A DNA stretch of 64,000 bases from Rhizobium sp. CG5 (lineage in GTDB: Bacteria > Pseudomonadota > Alphaproteobacteria > Rhizobiales > Rhizobiaceae), in the NCBI RefSeq assembly GCF_023701945.1, contig NZ_JABAEF010000020.1, positions 62,001-126,000 on the forward strand, written 5' to 3'. A program made the translations under genes and the position numbers. The notes below the pieces were generated by a model. It was not told the DNA's origin. It saw only the letters and a list, made by a program, of their open reading frames with translations, and searched no databases. Of the stretch, positions 42,746 to 51,440 are shown in pieces. The first letter of the stretch is position 1. The number at the start of each line of letters is the position of its first letter.

Positions 42746-44083
42746 CTACTGGCGCATATCGGGCATGAGCTCGATCTTTGAACCGTCCGAGAAACGGGAG
42801 AAGCGGAAATGAGCCGGATCGACGATAGGAGGTCGCCCAGAGACAATATCCGCCATCAAACGGCCGGCAGCCGGTGCGATGCCAAAGCCATGACCGGAAA
42901 AGCCGGTTGCAATGTGGAAGCCTGGGATTGAGGCGACGGCGGAGATGATTGGGATTGCATCAGGCAGCACGTCGATATAGCCGCCCCAACGCTGGGCAAT
43001 CTGAGCATTCGCAAAAACTGGCCAATCTTCGGCGAGCTTTTTAAGCGTTCCATCGGCATATTTCTTCGATGGGACGGGATCGAGCGCGCGGTGGTATTCG
43101 AACGGGCTGGCTTCATCCATCTCCCAATGTTTTGATAGGCGAAGCTCTTCGAAGAAGCGCCCACCAAGCCTAAACCGAAGGGACCGCCATTCCTCTCTAA
43201 AGGATGGTAAGAAACTCCAGCCATATTTGAAGGAGTTCGGCACGATGTCGACGATGTTTTGGTGTCCCGATGCGATGGTGTAACCACCGTCCTGGCGCTT
43301 ACGAAGCGCAAAGTCTCGTGTCCACAGAGCACCGTCGGGGCCGCCTTCCAGCGGCTTCGTCATCAAAACAGAGTTCATCACGTTGAGCTGCGGCACGTCT
43401 ATGCCATACCGCTGGCAGAAAAGATTACTCCACACGCCACCGGCAACGACCACTGCATCACATTCGATCAGTCCGCGTTCCGTGACGACGCCACTTACCC
43501 GCCCTGCAGACGTTTCCAGTCCCCTGACAGCACAGTCGGTAAGGATCGTTGTACCCTTGTCACGGGCAGCTTCAGCAATTGCCGGAGCTGCTTTCTGAGG
43601 CTCAGCGCGGCCGTCGCCGGGAGTATGCAATGCGCCGTATGGTATTTTCCGAAGACCTGGAAACATCTCGGCAAATTCTTGCCCGTTCAGCATTCGGCTT
43701 TCGATCTGGTAGGGCTCGAGATGCCTGTTCCAGTCTGCGTAGGTATTGAACTGCTTTTCTGTTGCGCATGCGAAGGTGATGCCCGCCTTCTTGTAGCCGG
43801 TATCACGTCCCAGACGCTTATCGAGCGTCTCCCACATGCGGACAGCTTCGATCATCAACGGGATTTCACGCGGATCGCGGCGCGAGAGTCTCACCCAACC
43901 CCAGTTACGGCTAGACTGTTCGTGGCCAACGCCGCCTTTCTCGCATACAGCAACCTTGAGGCCCTGCTCGGCAAGTTCGAGGGCCGTCGAGACACCAACA
44001 ATTCCACCGCCTATGACAACCACATCAACCTTTTTTGGCAACGCCTCGTCGCCATGAAAAGGAACCACTCTTGGACCTGGCAT
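42746..44083 (-). CDS. FAD-dependent amine/amino-acid oxidoreductase (DAO family)
   Basis: A 445-residue DAO-superfamily enzyme: FAD-binding GxGxxG (VVVIGGGIVG, about 21-30), a substrate-domain core and the late GFSGHGFGIAPAAGRLMADI glycine-rich region. Family members oxidise D-amino acids, N-methyl amino acids or opines at the C-N bond. In this operon it would cleave an imported N-substituted amino acid. No second subunit (as in octopine/nopaline oxidase) is nearby, so it is probably a single-subunit dehydrogenase or oxidase. It is preceded by GGGAGGAATAG. Confidence 0.85.
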   Translation of the reverse strand: MPGPRVVPFHGDEALPKKVDVVVIGGGIVGVSTALELAEQGLKVAVCEKGGVGHEQSSRNWGWVRLSRRDPREIPLMIEAVRMWETLDKRLGRDTGYKKAGITFACATEKQFNTYADWNRHLEPYQIESRMLNGQEFAEMFPGLRKIPYGALHTPGDGRAEPQKAAPAIAEAARDKGTTILTDCAVRGLETSAGRVSGVVTERGLIECDAVVVAGGVWSNLFCQRYGIDVPQLNVMNSVLMTKPLEGGPDGALWTRDFALRKRQDGGYTIASGHQNIVDIVPNSFKYGWSFLPSFREEWRSLRFRLGGRFFEELRLSKHWEMDEASPFEYHRALDPVPSKKYADGTLKKLAEDWPVFANAQIAQRWGGYIDVLPDAIPIISAVASIPGFHIATGFSGHGFGIAPAAGRLMADIVSGRPPIVDPAHFRFSRFSDGSKIELMPDMRQ

Positions 44084-44117
44084 ATCTATTCCTCCCGCAC
44101 CCGCGGCCCGGTAGCAC

Positions 44118-45290
44118 CTAGGCGACTTTGCCCGAATGCGTTTGATTGATCACTTCGAAAACCGCCTCACTGGAACCTGTGGACACGGGTAGCGGACGGT
44201 CGCAACTGGACCCGATCTCGATGACGCGAGATTCAGCCGCAGACCTGCCGATAGCGAGCAGAACATCCAGAACATGCAGTGCGAGGTCGCCATTTGCACG
44301 ATGAGGACGGCCCTGTCTGATCGCGAGTGCCATGTCTACGACACCGATCGAGCGATGGTCCGCAACTTCGCGGCCGGTCCGCAGGGTTCTGTTCCGCTCT
44401 CCGAATGCGAATGCCGATATATCCACCGCCTGCCAATCTCCTCCTCGTTCGGAAACTTTCGGTTCATCTCCAAAGAAGTTGGGATCGGGAACGAGCAACG
44501 AGCCTTCCGTGCCGTAGATCTCGATTGGCGATCGTTGATGCTTCCAGACATCCCATGAAGCGTCCAGACTGAAACGGGCACCACTCTCGAAAATCAGAAG
44601 AGCGCTGTAACTTGTCGGTGTTTCAACCGCGATATCTTCACCGGCGCGATCCCCACTACCAATCCGTCGCGTCAGATAGCCGGTCGAGGCGGTGGCCGTG
44701 ACCAACCGGATAGGCCCGAGAAGATTGACAAGAACAGTGATATAATAAGGCCCAAGATCGAGAACCGGACCACCTCCCGACTTGAAGAAGAAGTCCGGGT
44801 TCGGATGCCAGGCCTCCATCCCTCGCGAAAGGAAGCTCGCAGAGCCGCCAAGTACAGTTCCGATCCTTCTGTCATCAAGCAGTACTTTGCAGGCCTGGTG
44901 TGAGGCTCCGAGGAAAGTGTCAGGAGCACAGCCCACCCGCAAGCCGCGCTTAGCGGCCAACTGCAACAGGTTTTGGGCTTCCTCGACCGAGACTGTCAAA
45001 GGTTTTTCCGAATAGACGTGTTTGCCGGCCTCAAGAATACGCGTGCTGACTTCGGCATGGGCATTCGGAATTGTGAGATTGATGACTATCTCGATCGAGG
45101 GGTCAGCTAACATTTCGTCGATGGTGGCGTATCCCACACCCATCGCAGAAGCTTGCGAACGGGCGGCTTCCTCCCGGATATCCGCCACCGATTTGACAAG
45201 GATATGGCGTGAGCGGGCGGCGCCGCGGATATAGGCGGTGCTGATAACACCGCACCCGATAATGCCAACGTTCATAGGGGAAGCGCTCAC
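44118..45290 (-). CDS. Gfo/Idh/MocA-family oxidoreductase, copy A
   Basis: A 390-residue NAD(P)-dependent dehydrogenase with an N-terminal Rossmann fold (VGIIGCGVISTAY) and the family EKP motif (HVYSEKPLTVSVEEAQ), then the alpha/beta catalytic domain (GGGPVLDLGPYYI). It probably oxidises a sugar or polyol. GTG 45290 is chosen because AGGAG lies eight bases upstream and it overlaps the preceding stop as GTGA; ATG 45275 lacks an SD. It is translationally coupled to the isomerase-like gene. Confidence 0.86.
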   Translation of the reverse strand: MSASPMNVGIIGCGVISTAYIRGAARSRHILVKSVADIREEAARSQASAMGVGYATIDEMLADPSIEIVINLTIPNAHAEVSTRILEAGKHVYSEKPLTVSVEEAQNLLQLAAKRGLRVGCAPDTFLGASHQACKVLLDDRRIGTVLGGSASFLSRGMEAWHPNPDFFFKSGGGPVLDLGPYYITVLVNLLGPIRLVTATASTGYLTRRIGSGDRAGEDIAVETPTSYSALLIFESGARFSLDASWDVWKHQRSPIEIYGTEGSLLVPDPNFFGDEPKVSERGGDWQAVDISAFAFGERNRTLRTGREVADHRSIGVVDMALAIRQGRPHRANGDLALHVLDVLLAIGRSAAESRVIEIGSSCDRPLPVSTGSSEAVFEVINQTHSGKVA

Positions 45291-46045
45291 CGCAGGTTCT
45301 CCTGCAGATAGCGGAAGCTGTTGGCAGTGGTGGCCGCCGGGTTCAGCGGCTTGTCGTGCTCCACCACCATGACCTTGGCGCCATTAGCAATCGCTTCCGG
45401 CCACAAGACTTTCCAGTCCAGCACCCCGGCGCCCACATCGGCCCAGCCAGCCTCTTCCTCGTTCTGCCCCTCCGGAGCAAGGTCTTTCACATGTGCCGCC
45501 GCTAGCCTGCTTGAATGGCGTTTCAGCCAAACAACCGGATCGACGCCGCCCCGTGTCAGCCATGCGATATCTGCCTCCCACTGCACGGGAGCGGATCCGG
45601 CTGCTTCGAAGACCAGATCCAAAGCCGTTTTATCACCGTCCTTGAGATGCAAGTCCCAATTGTGGTTGTGGTAACCAAGGGTCATACTGTGGGCCGATAG
45701 CTTGTCGCTCAGGAGCGCCAGCTGCTTTCCCAACTCCCGCCATCCATCTGCTGGCATGTCACGCTGCGGAACAGGAACAGAAGGCACGAACAGGGAAGAA
45801 ATGTTGAACGCCTGCGCGTTCTCTACAACCGTCTCAAAGTCGTCCGTCAGGTCGGCGAGCGCAACATGGCTACCAGATGCCTGGAGGCCCCGCTCACCAA
45901 GTAGCCCAGCCAAGGCACTGCCGCGAGAAAGCTTGGCACCGTAAAGCTCAACAAACTCAAAGCCCGCCGCCTTAACGGTGTCGAGCATTTCAGCGTCGTT
46001 TTCGATCGAGCGCATTGTAAACAGTTGCACCGACAGTTTGGTCAT
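45287..46045 (-). CDS. Xylose-isomerase-like TIM-barrel (sugar phosphate isomerase/epimerase), copy A
   Basis: A 252-residue AP-endonuclease-2/xylose-isomerase-like barrel with metal-ligand sequences GYHNHNWD, WEADIAW, AAHVKDL and VVEHDKP. It is the first gene of the eight-gene minus-strand operon; the paired LacI-type operators lie 36-68 bases upstream of its ATG. The start is fixed by CGAGGAATATCT directly ahead of ATG 46045. Likely substrate: a keto sugar made by or fed to the next-door dehydrogenase. Confidence 0.84.
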   Translation of the reverse strand: MTKLSVQLFTMRSIENDAEMLDTVKAAGFEFVELYGAKLSRGSALAGLLGERGLQASGSHVALADLTDDFETVVENAQAFNISSLFVPSVPVPQRDMPADGWRELGKQLALLSDKLSAHSMTLGYHNHNWDLHLKDGDKTALDLVFEAAGSAPVQWEADIAWLTRGGVDPVVWLKRHSSRLAAAHVKDLAPEGQNEEEAGWADVGAGVLDWKVLWPEAIANGAKVMVVEHDKPLNPAATTANSFRYLQENLR

Positions 46046-46080
46046 AGATATTCCTCGAATAAACCGTGCTGAAATGAAAT

Positions 46081-46113
46081 CCAATCGTTTGTACAGGGTA
46101 GACAAACGTTTGT
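46081..46113. promoter_or_regulatory. Paired LacI-type operators between the two divergent isomerase-like genes
   Basis: CCAATCGTTTGT (46081-46092) and the perfect palindrome ACAAACGTTTGT (46102-46113), centres 21 bases apart. Both have the AANCGNTT LacI core and match the pair at 35567-35600. They lie in the divergent promoter region of the minus-strand operon and the plus-strand isomerase/dehydrogenase/lacI genes. Confidence 0.7.
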
Positions 46114-46206
46114 ATCCTTGTCAAGCGAGCAAAGTAGGCATAATAGGATTGATGCCAAAATGATTCCGACTTCAGATTAGCTCAAGCACACTCGATTGGA
46201 TCAATC

Positions 46207-47259
46207 ATGATAAGCCTTAAGGGGCCCGCCATTTTCCTCGGCCAGTTCGCAGGCGACGAAGCACCGTTCAATTCGTGGGACAGCATCACAAAATGGGCGG
46301 CTGACAAGGGCTACATTGGCGTGCAGGTCCCTACCTGGGCAAGCCAGTTGATCAACCTCACACAAGCTGCCTCCTCCAAGGATTATTGCGACGAGTTCGC
46401 CGGTGTCGCCCGTCAGAACGGCGTGGAAGTGACCGAATTGTCCACCCATCTACAGGGCCAGCTGGTCGCGGTGCATCCGGCCTATGACGAAGCCTTCGAC
46501 GGCTTTGCCGCGCCTGAAGTGCGCGGCAATCGGAAGGCACGTCAGGAATGGGCAGTCGAGCAGGTGAAAATGGCGATCACAGCCTCGAAGCATCTCGGCA
46601 TCACGGCGCATGCCACCTTCTCTGGCGCGCTTGCCTGGCCCTACATTTATCCGTGGCCGCAGCGCCCGGCCGGTCTGGTGGAAGCCGCCTTCGACGAGCT
46701 TGCCCGCCGCTGGACGCCGATCCTCGACCATGCGGACGAAAACGGCGTCGACGTGTGTTACGAGATCCACCCCGGTGAGGACCTGCATGACGGCGTCACG
46801 TTCGAGATGTTCCTGGAGCGGGTGAAGAACCATCCGCGCGCCAACATGCTCTACGATCCCTCGCACTACGTGCTGCAATGCCTGGATTATTTGGAAAACA
46901 TCGACATCTACAAAAACCGGATCAAGATGTTCCACGTGAAGGACGCGGAGTTCAACCCGACCGGGCGGCAGGGCGTCTATGGCGGCTTCCAGAGCTGGGT
47001 GAACCGGGCCGGACGGTTCCGGTCGCCGGGTGATGGGCAGGTGGATTTCGGGGCGATCTTTTCGAAGATGGCGGCCAACGATTTCGACGGATGGGCAGTG
47101 GTTGAATGGGAATGCGCGCTGAAACATCCTGAAGACGGTGCCCGGGAAGGGGCCGAGTTCGTCAAGCACCATATCATCCGCGTCACGGAAAAAGCCTTTG
47201 ATGATTTCGCATCTGCTGGCACCGACGATGCGGCCAACCGGCGCATGCTTGGGCTTTGA
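46207..47259 (+). CDS. Xylose-isomerase-like TIM-barrel (sugar phosphate isomerase/epimerase), copy B
   Basis: A 350-residue TIM-barrel protein with metal-site sequences CYEIHPGEDL, MLYDPSHYVLQ, MFHVKDAEF and WAVVEWECA. It is about 100 residues longer than copy A and not a close copy. It is paired with the Gfo/Idh/MocA gene 71 bases downstream, a common rhizobial gene couple for sugar or inositol-type catabolism. No strong SD is visible before ATG 46207. Confidence 0.84.
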   Translation: MISLKGPAIFLGQFAGDEAPFNSWDSITKWAADKGYIGVQVPTWASQLINLTQAASSKDYCDEFAGVARQNGVEVTELSTHLQGQLVAVHPAYDEAFDGFAAPEVRGNRKARQEWAVEQVKMAITASKHLGITAHATFSGALAWPYIYPWPQRPAGLVEAAFDELARRWTPILDHADENGVDVCYEIHPGEDLHDGVTFEMFLERVKNHPRANMLYDPSHYVLQCLDYLENIDIYKNRIKMFHVKDAEFNPTGRQGVYGGFQSWVNRAGRFRSPGDGQVDFGAIFSKMAANDFDGWAVVEWECALKHPEDGAREGAEFVKHHIIRVTEKAFDDFASAGTDDAANRRMLGL

Positions 47260-47330
47260 AAGCACTTCCAGGAAAAGTGTGAAGCCGTTTTCCGTGTGGG
47301 AATGCGCTTAGAAAATGCCGAGGAGACATT

Positions 47331-48524
47331 ATGGCTATTGAAGGAAAGACAACCGACAAGGCGAACACGCGGATTCGCCTGGGCATGGTCGGTGGTGGTT
47401 CAGGTGCATTTATCGGCGGCGTTCACCGCATGGCCGCACGGCTCGACAATCGCTTCGATCTCGTGGCCGGGGCCTTGTCCTCGACACCGGAAAAATCCCT
47501 CGCCTCCGGCCGCGAACTCGGGCTTGATCCAGAACGTTGCTATGGGTCATTCGAAGAAATGGCCGAGAAGGAAGCGCTTCGCGAGGATGGTATCAAGGCG
47601 GTGGCGATCGTTACGCCCAACCACGTGCATTATCCTGCGGCAAAAGCGTTTCTGGAACGCGGCATCCATGTCATCTGCGACAAGCCGCTGACCTCCAATC
47701 TGGAGGATGCCAAAAAACTGAAGGACGTGGCGGACAAGGCGGATGCGCTGTTCATCCTCACCCATAACTATACCGGTTATCCGATGGTGCGGCATGCGCG
47801 TGAACTGGTGGAAACCGGTGCGCTCGGGAACATCCGTCTGGTGCAGATGGAATACCCGCAGGATTGGCTGGCTGAGCCGTTGGAGCAGACCGGTGCGAAA
47901 CAGGCCGTCTGGCGCACCGATCCGGCGCAATCCGGTGTCGGCGGCTCCACAGGGGATATCGGCACCCATGCCTATAATCTCGGCTGCTTCATTTCCCGTC
48001 TGGAAGCCGATGAACTGGCAGCGGATGTACATACCTTCGTGGAGAGTCGCCGTCTGGACGACAATGCGCATGTGATGCTGCGCTTCAAGCCAAAGGACGG
48101 CAAGCAGTCAGCCAAGGGCCTACTTTGGTGCAGCCAGGTGGCTGTCGGGCATGAAAACGGGCTGAAGGTCCGCGTTTACGGCGACAAGGCAGGCATCGAG
48201 TGGACGCAGGCTGATCCGAACTATCTCTGGTTCACGAAGCTTGGCGAGCCGAAACAGCTCATCACCCGCGGCGGTGCTGGCACCGGTGCTGCGGCCTCGC
48301 GCGTCACGCGCATTCCCTCGGGCCATCCGGAAGGATATCTCGAAGCCTTCGCGACCATCTATACCGAAGCGGCCCACGCCATCGAAGCCCGCCGCACCGG
48401 TTCGGAGCTCGACAAGGCGGTCACCTATCCGACCGTCGATGACGGTGTCAAAGGCGTCGCTTTTGTGGAAGCGTGTGTTGCCTCATCTGAAAGAAATGGA
48501 GTGTGGATCAAGATGAAGAATTAG
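47331..48524 (+). CDS. Gfo/Idh/MocA-family oxidoreductase, copy B
   Basis: A 397-residue dehydrogenase: Rossmann loop GMVGGGSGAFIGGVH, family motif CDKPLTSNLEDA, and the substrate-site stretch GGSTGDIGTHAYNLG. It belongs to the larger MocA-like branch. It likely works with the TIM-barrel protein encoded upstream on a sugar intermediate. GAGGAGACATT precedes the ATG. Confidence 0.86.
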   Translation: MAIEGKTTDKANTRIRLGMVGGGSGAFIGGVHRMAARLDNRFDLVAGALSSTPEKSLASGRELGLDPERCYGSFEEMAEKEALREDGIKAVAIVTPNHVHYPAAKAFLERGIHVICDKPLTSNLEDAKKLKDVADKADALFILTHNYTGYPMVRHARELVETGALGNIRLVQMEYPQDWLAEPLEQTGAKQAVWRTDPAQSGVGGSTGDIGTHAYNLGCFISRLEADELAADVHTFVESRRLDDNAHVMLRFKPKDGKQSAKGLLWCSQVAVGHENGLKVRVYGDKAGIEWTQADPNYLWFTKLGEPKQLITRGGAGTGAAASRVTRIPSGHPEGYLEAFATIYTEAAHAIEARRTGSELDKAVTYPTVDDGVKGVAFVEACVASSERNGVWIKMKN

Positions 48525-48609
48525 GCCCGCGAAACAAAGTTTCCTTGTATTGGTATCGGTAACCGCAACCGCAACGGCGAACAGCGGCTAATTCTGAAAG
48601 GAAGGCCAG

Positions 48610-49662
48610 GTGTCACCACTTCTGGAGAGCGCACGAGCAAGAACTGCACGCACCTCTCGTCTCACAATGGTAGACATTGCCCGCCTTGCTGGCGTCGATG
48701 TGTCTACCGTTAGTCGTGCGCTTGCGGATTCATCGCGAGTGACGGACGAGACGAAAGAACGCATACGCAAGATCGTTGAAGAACATGGGTATGTGGTCAA
48801 CCACGGCGCTCGTATGCTTCGCAACAAGATGGCTGGGCAGGTACTTGTACTACTGCCAAATATCGCGGCATCTTTCTTTCCAGAGGTGATCCTGGGTATC
48901 GAGGAAACGCTGCAAAACGAGCAAATCAGCGTGATCGTCGGGAGCACTCAACATGACAGAGCGAGAGAGGACGTCCTCGCACGCCAGATCCTTAATGGTG
49001 CTGCCGACGGCATTATTTTGCTGACCGGACGTATCCCCGAGGTTTTGCGATCTTACCCGGGGTTCGAAAAGAAGATAGTAGCCGTAGGCCGCGCACTGAA
49101 AGAAACTGAAATCCCATGTGTGAATATAGACAATAAGAGAGCGATCGAGACCGCCGTTAATCATCTCGTTGAACGAGGTTATTCAGATATAGCTCATCTT
49201 GGCGGTCCACATGGCAGCCCAACTTTCTCCGCTCGTATTGACGGTTATAAGGCCGCGATGGAGCAGGCGGGTCTTGCATCAAATATCAGGATCGCAGCAG
49301 GCGAGCGATTCAATATCGATGCTGGTCGAGATGCCATGGAGAGGCTGATGCGGGAAGGGAAGGTTCCCGCCGCCGTAGTCTGCGCAAGTGACGAAATGGC
49401 GATGGGTGCGATACGCTACGTTCGAAGCCAAGGTTTAAGTGTGCCAAGAGATATGGCGGTCGTTGGGTTCGACGACATCCCCTTCGCGGGGGTCTACGAA
49501 CCACCACTTACCACTATCAGAACGCCACGACGGCAAATGGGCGAGCTTGGTGCGAAGATGCTGCTAAAAAACCTGAGGGCTCCGAGTTTTAAGTCGAAAA
49601 GCATTATCCTGAACCATGAACTGATCATCCGCGAAAGTTCTGGGGGAGAATTAGATCGTTAG
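48610..49662 (+). CDS. LacI-family transcriptional repressor
   Basis: A 350-residue LacI-family regulator: N-terminal HTH and hinge helix (about residues 19-70, TMVDIARLAGVDVSTVSRALAD), then a periplasmic-binding-protein-like sensor (AAVVCASDEMAMGAIRY, VGFDDIPFAGVYEPPLTT). It starts with GTG. The recognition helix is of the class that binds AANCGNTT palindromes, and four such sites occur in this island. The effector is probably the imported substrate or a sugar product. The gene ends about 300 bases before traR, with a strong hairpin between. Confidence 0.88.
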   Translation: MSPLLESARARTARTSRLTMVDIARLAGVDVSTVSRALADSSRVTDETKERIRKIVEEHGYVVNHGARMLRNKMAGQVLVLLPNIAASFFPEVILGIEETLQNEQISVIVGSTQHDRAREDVLARQILNGAADGIILLTGRIPEVLRSYPGFEKKIVAVGRALKETEIPCVNIDNKRAIETAVNHLVERGYSDIAHLGGPHGSPTFSARIDGYKAAMEQAGLASNIRIAAGERFNIDAGRDAMERLMREGKVPAAVVCASDEMAMGAIRYVRSQGLSVPRDMAVVGFDDIPFAGVYEPPLTTIRTPRRQMGELGAKMLLKNLRAPSFKSKSIILNHELIIRESSGGELDR

Positions 49663-49801
49663 CGCGCGCGATCTAGCTATCGGAAGCATATAGCAGCATT
49701 CCCCATCGCTCCCGCGATCAAGCTTACCAGATGCGTCGACGCAGACGAGAGATAGCAAGGCTCCTCCCAAGACGCCTTCTCTCGGCTAGCGGTGCGCTTA
49801 T

Positions 49802-49832
49802 GGCAGGTCCCGACATTTACTCGGGACCTGCC
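49802..49832 (+). terminator. Strong hairpin between lacI-family gene and traR
   Basis: GGCAGGTCCCGA and TCGGGACCTGCC form a 12-base-pair perfect stem with a seven-base loop. There is no T run. It probably separates the regulator transcript from traR, which then needs its own promoter in the following 130 bases. Confidence 0.5.
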
Positions 49833-49961
49833 ATTTACGCCAACTGTTTGTGCCATAAGGTAGATTCTGCAATCTATGGTTGATTTTGAGGCGCATACAA
49901 TAATAAACGTCGAGGGGCTCTCGTGATCTGTTCCACCTGACCACCAAAACGGAGTGAAAAA

Positions 49962-50666
49962 ATGCAGCACTGGCTGGACAAGCTGACCGATCTTGCGGCG
50001 ATACAAGGTGACGAAAGCATCCTGACGCAGGGCCTTTCCGACCTCACCCAACATTTTGGCTTCACCGGCTATGCCTATCTGCACCTCCAGCACAAGCACA
50101 GCATCGCAGTCACCAATTATCATCGCGAGTGGCGGTCGACGTATTTCGAGAAGAACTTCGATAAGCTCGATCCGGTCGTCAAACACGCGAAATCCAGGAA
50201 GCAAGTTTTTGCGTGGTCCGGAGAACAGGATCGCGCGAAGCAATCGAAGGAAGAGCGTGCTTTCTACGCGCATGCTGCCGATTTCGGTATCCGCTCCGGG
50301 GTAACCGTTCCGATCAAGACTGCCAACGGCTCGATGTCGATGTTCACTTTAGCGTCGGAAAGGCCAGCAATCGATCTTGATCGTGAGATAGACGCGGTCG
50401 CTGCCGCCGCGGCCGTCGGACAGCTCCATGCCCGCATCTCGTTCCTCCAAACCACTCCGACCGTGGAAGATGCCGCCTGGCTCGACCCGAAAGAGGCGAC
50501 CTATCTCAGATGGATCGCTGTCGGCATGACGATGGAGGAGATTGCTGATGTGGAGGGCGTCAAATACAACAGCGTCCGTGTCAAGCTTCGCGAGGCGATG
50601 AAACGCTTCGATGTCCGTAGCAAGGCCCATCTCACCGCGCTCGCAATTCGCAGAAAGCTGATGTGA
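49962..50666 (+). CDS. traR: TraR, acyl-homoserine-lactone-dependent LuxR-family activator
   Basis: A 234-residue protein, the exact length of Ti TraR: N-terminal autoinducer-binding domain (MQHWLDKLTDLAAI, HFGFTGYAYLHLQ, NYHREWRSTYFEKNFDKLDPVV, with the Trp/Tyr/Asp ligand pocket) and C-terminal LuxR HTH (about 176-230, WLDPKEATYLRWIAVGMTMEEIADVEGVKYNSVRVKL). With 3-oxo-C8-HSL it activates tra and trb operons from tra boxes, one of which lies at 57262-57279. In pTiC58 traR is in an opine-controlled operon beside accR; here it is next to a LacI gene. GGAG precedes the start. Confidence 0.96.
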   Translation: MQHWLDKLTDLAAIQGDESILTQGLSDLTQHFGFTGYAYLHLQHKHSIAVTNYHREWRSTYFEKNFDKLDPVVKHAKSRKQVFAWSGEQDRAKQSKEERAFYAHAADFGIRSGVTVPIKTANGSMSMFTLASERPAIDLDREIDAVAAAAAVGQLHARISFLQTTPTVEDAAWLDPKEATYLRWIAVGMTMEEIADVEGVKYNSVRVKLREAMKRFDVRSKAHLTALAIRRKLM

Positions 50667-50713
50667 TAGCGCCGGTGGCCGAGTTGCTCACCACGTGTGA
50701 TCCTAAATCCGGG

Positions 50714-51022
50714 TCAGTTAACGGTCACCTTCGGGATGTAGCCGAGGATGCTGATCAGGGTACTCACTGCGCTCATCTGCGCATGCATCTCGATGCTGGC
50801 GTCAATGTAACGAAGATGCTGTGGGCCACCGGTCAATTCCCCTGACCTGTAGCTTTCCGGCAGTGCCTGGAACAGTTCGTCAGCCTTTTCGACTAACCGC
50901 CGGTGCGTTCGGATCGCGTCGACGGTAAGACTTTCCAAGTCGGCGGGAGGTAGTCCCCGCGTTAGCCCCACCACCGGCCGGAGCTCCACTCCCTTGGACA
51001 AGATCACATCTTCCGATTCCAT
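50714..51022 (-). CDS. traM: TraM, TraR antiactivator
   Basis: A 102-residue helical protein with the TraM sequence pattern (ELRPVVGLTRGLP, RLVEKADELFQALP, YIDASIEMHAQMSAVSTLISILGYIPKV). TraM binds TraR and blocks DNA binding, setting the quorum threshold. The gene is convergent with traR and 47 bases from its end, as in Ti plasmids. Confidence 0.95.
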   Translation of the reverse strand: MESEDVILSKGVELRPVVGLTRGLPPADLESLTVDAIRTHRRLVEKADELFQALPESYRSGELTGGPQHLRYIDASIEMHAQMSAVSTLISILGYIPKVTVN

Positions 51023-51171
51023 GTTTCCAACCCTGGTTTTGTCTGCGGTCCGCCCCCGCTGACGTTGAACCCTATGAACCCTAGCCGGGGGTTAGAATCC
51101 GAGATGAATCGGCCCTGAGACCTTTAGCACCGAAGCGCCTGGACATGAGTCACAGGCCCCCGGCCATAAGG

Positions 51172-51384
51172 TCAGAGGATTCCTGGCGCCATTTCGGTCA
51201 GCGCCAACCTTTCATCCGCGGATTCTACGCCGCAACACAGCACGTACTGCGTCCCGGCCTTTATAAGAGTCATTTCAACGAGATGCCAGCGGGGATTAGT
51301 GTCGCGAACGTGCAAATCTTCACATTCAAGAAGCATCAGACGCCAGGAATTCCGTTCCGATCGATATTTTCGAGCGTAGTCCAA
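51172..51384 (-). CDS. Possible small hypothetical protein between traM and traH
   Basis: A 70-residue frame (DYARKYRSERNSWRLMLLE ... MAPGIL) with natural-looking composition fills part of the 418-base gap between traM and traH. The only start is a TTG at 51384 without a clear SD; the frame stays open about 60 bases further upstream. I do not recognise a family. It may be a genuine small gene, a remnant, or chance. Confidence 0.3.
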   Translation of the reverse strand: MDYARKYRSERNSWRLMLLECEDLHVRDTNPRWHLVEMTLIKAGTQYVLCCGVESADERLALTEMAPGIL

Positions 51385-51440
51385 GCACTCTGAAATCGTT
51401 GCTGGGCAGTTGCTTTGGTTTGATCAACCGACGGTAACGC

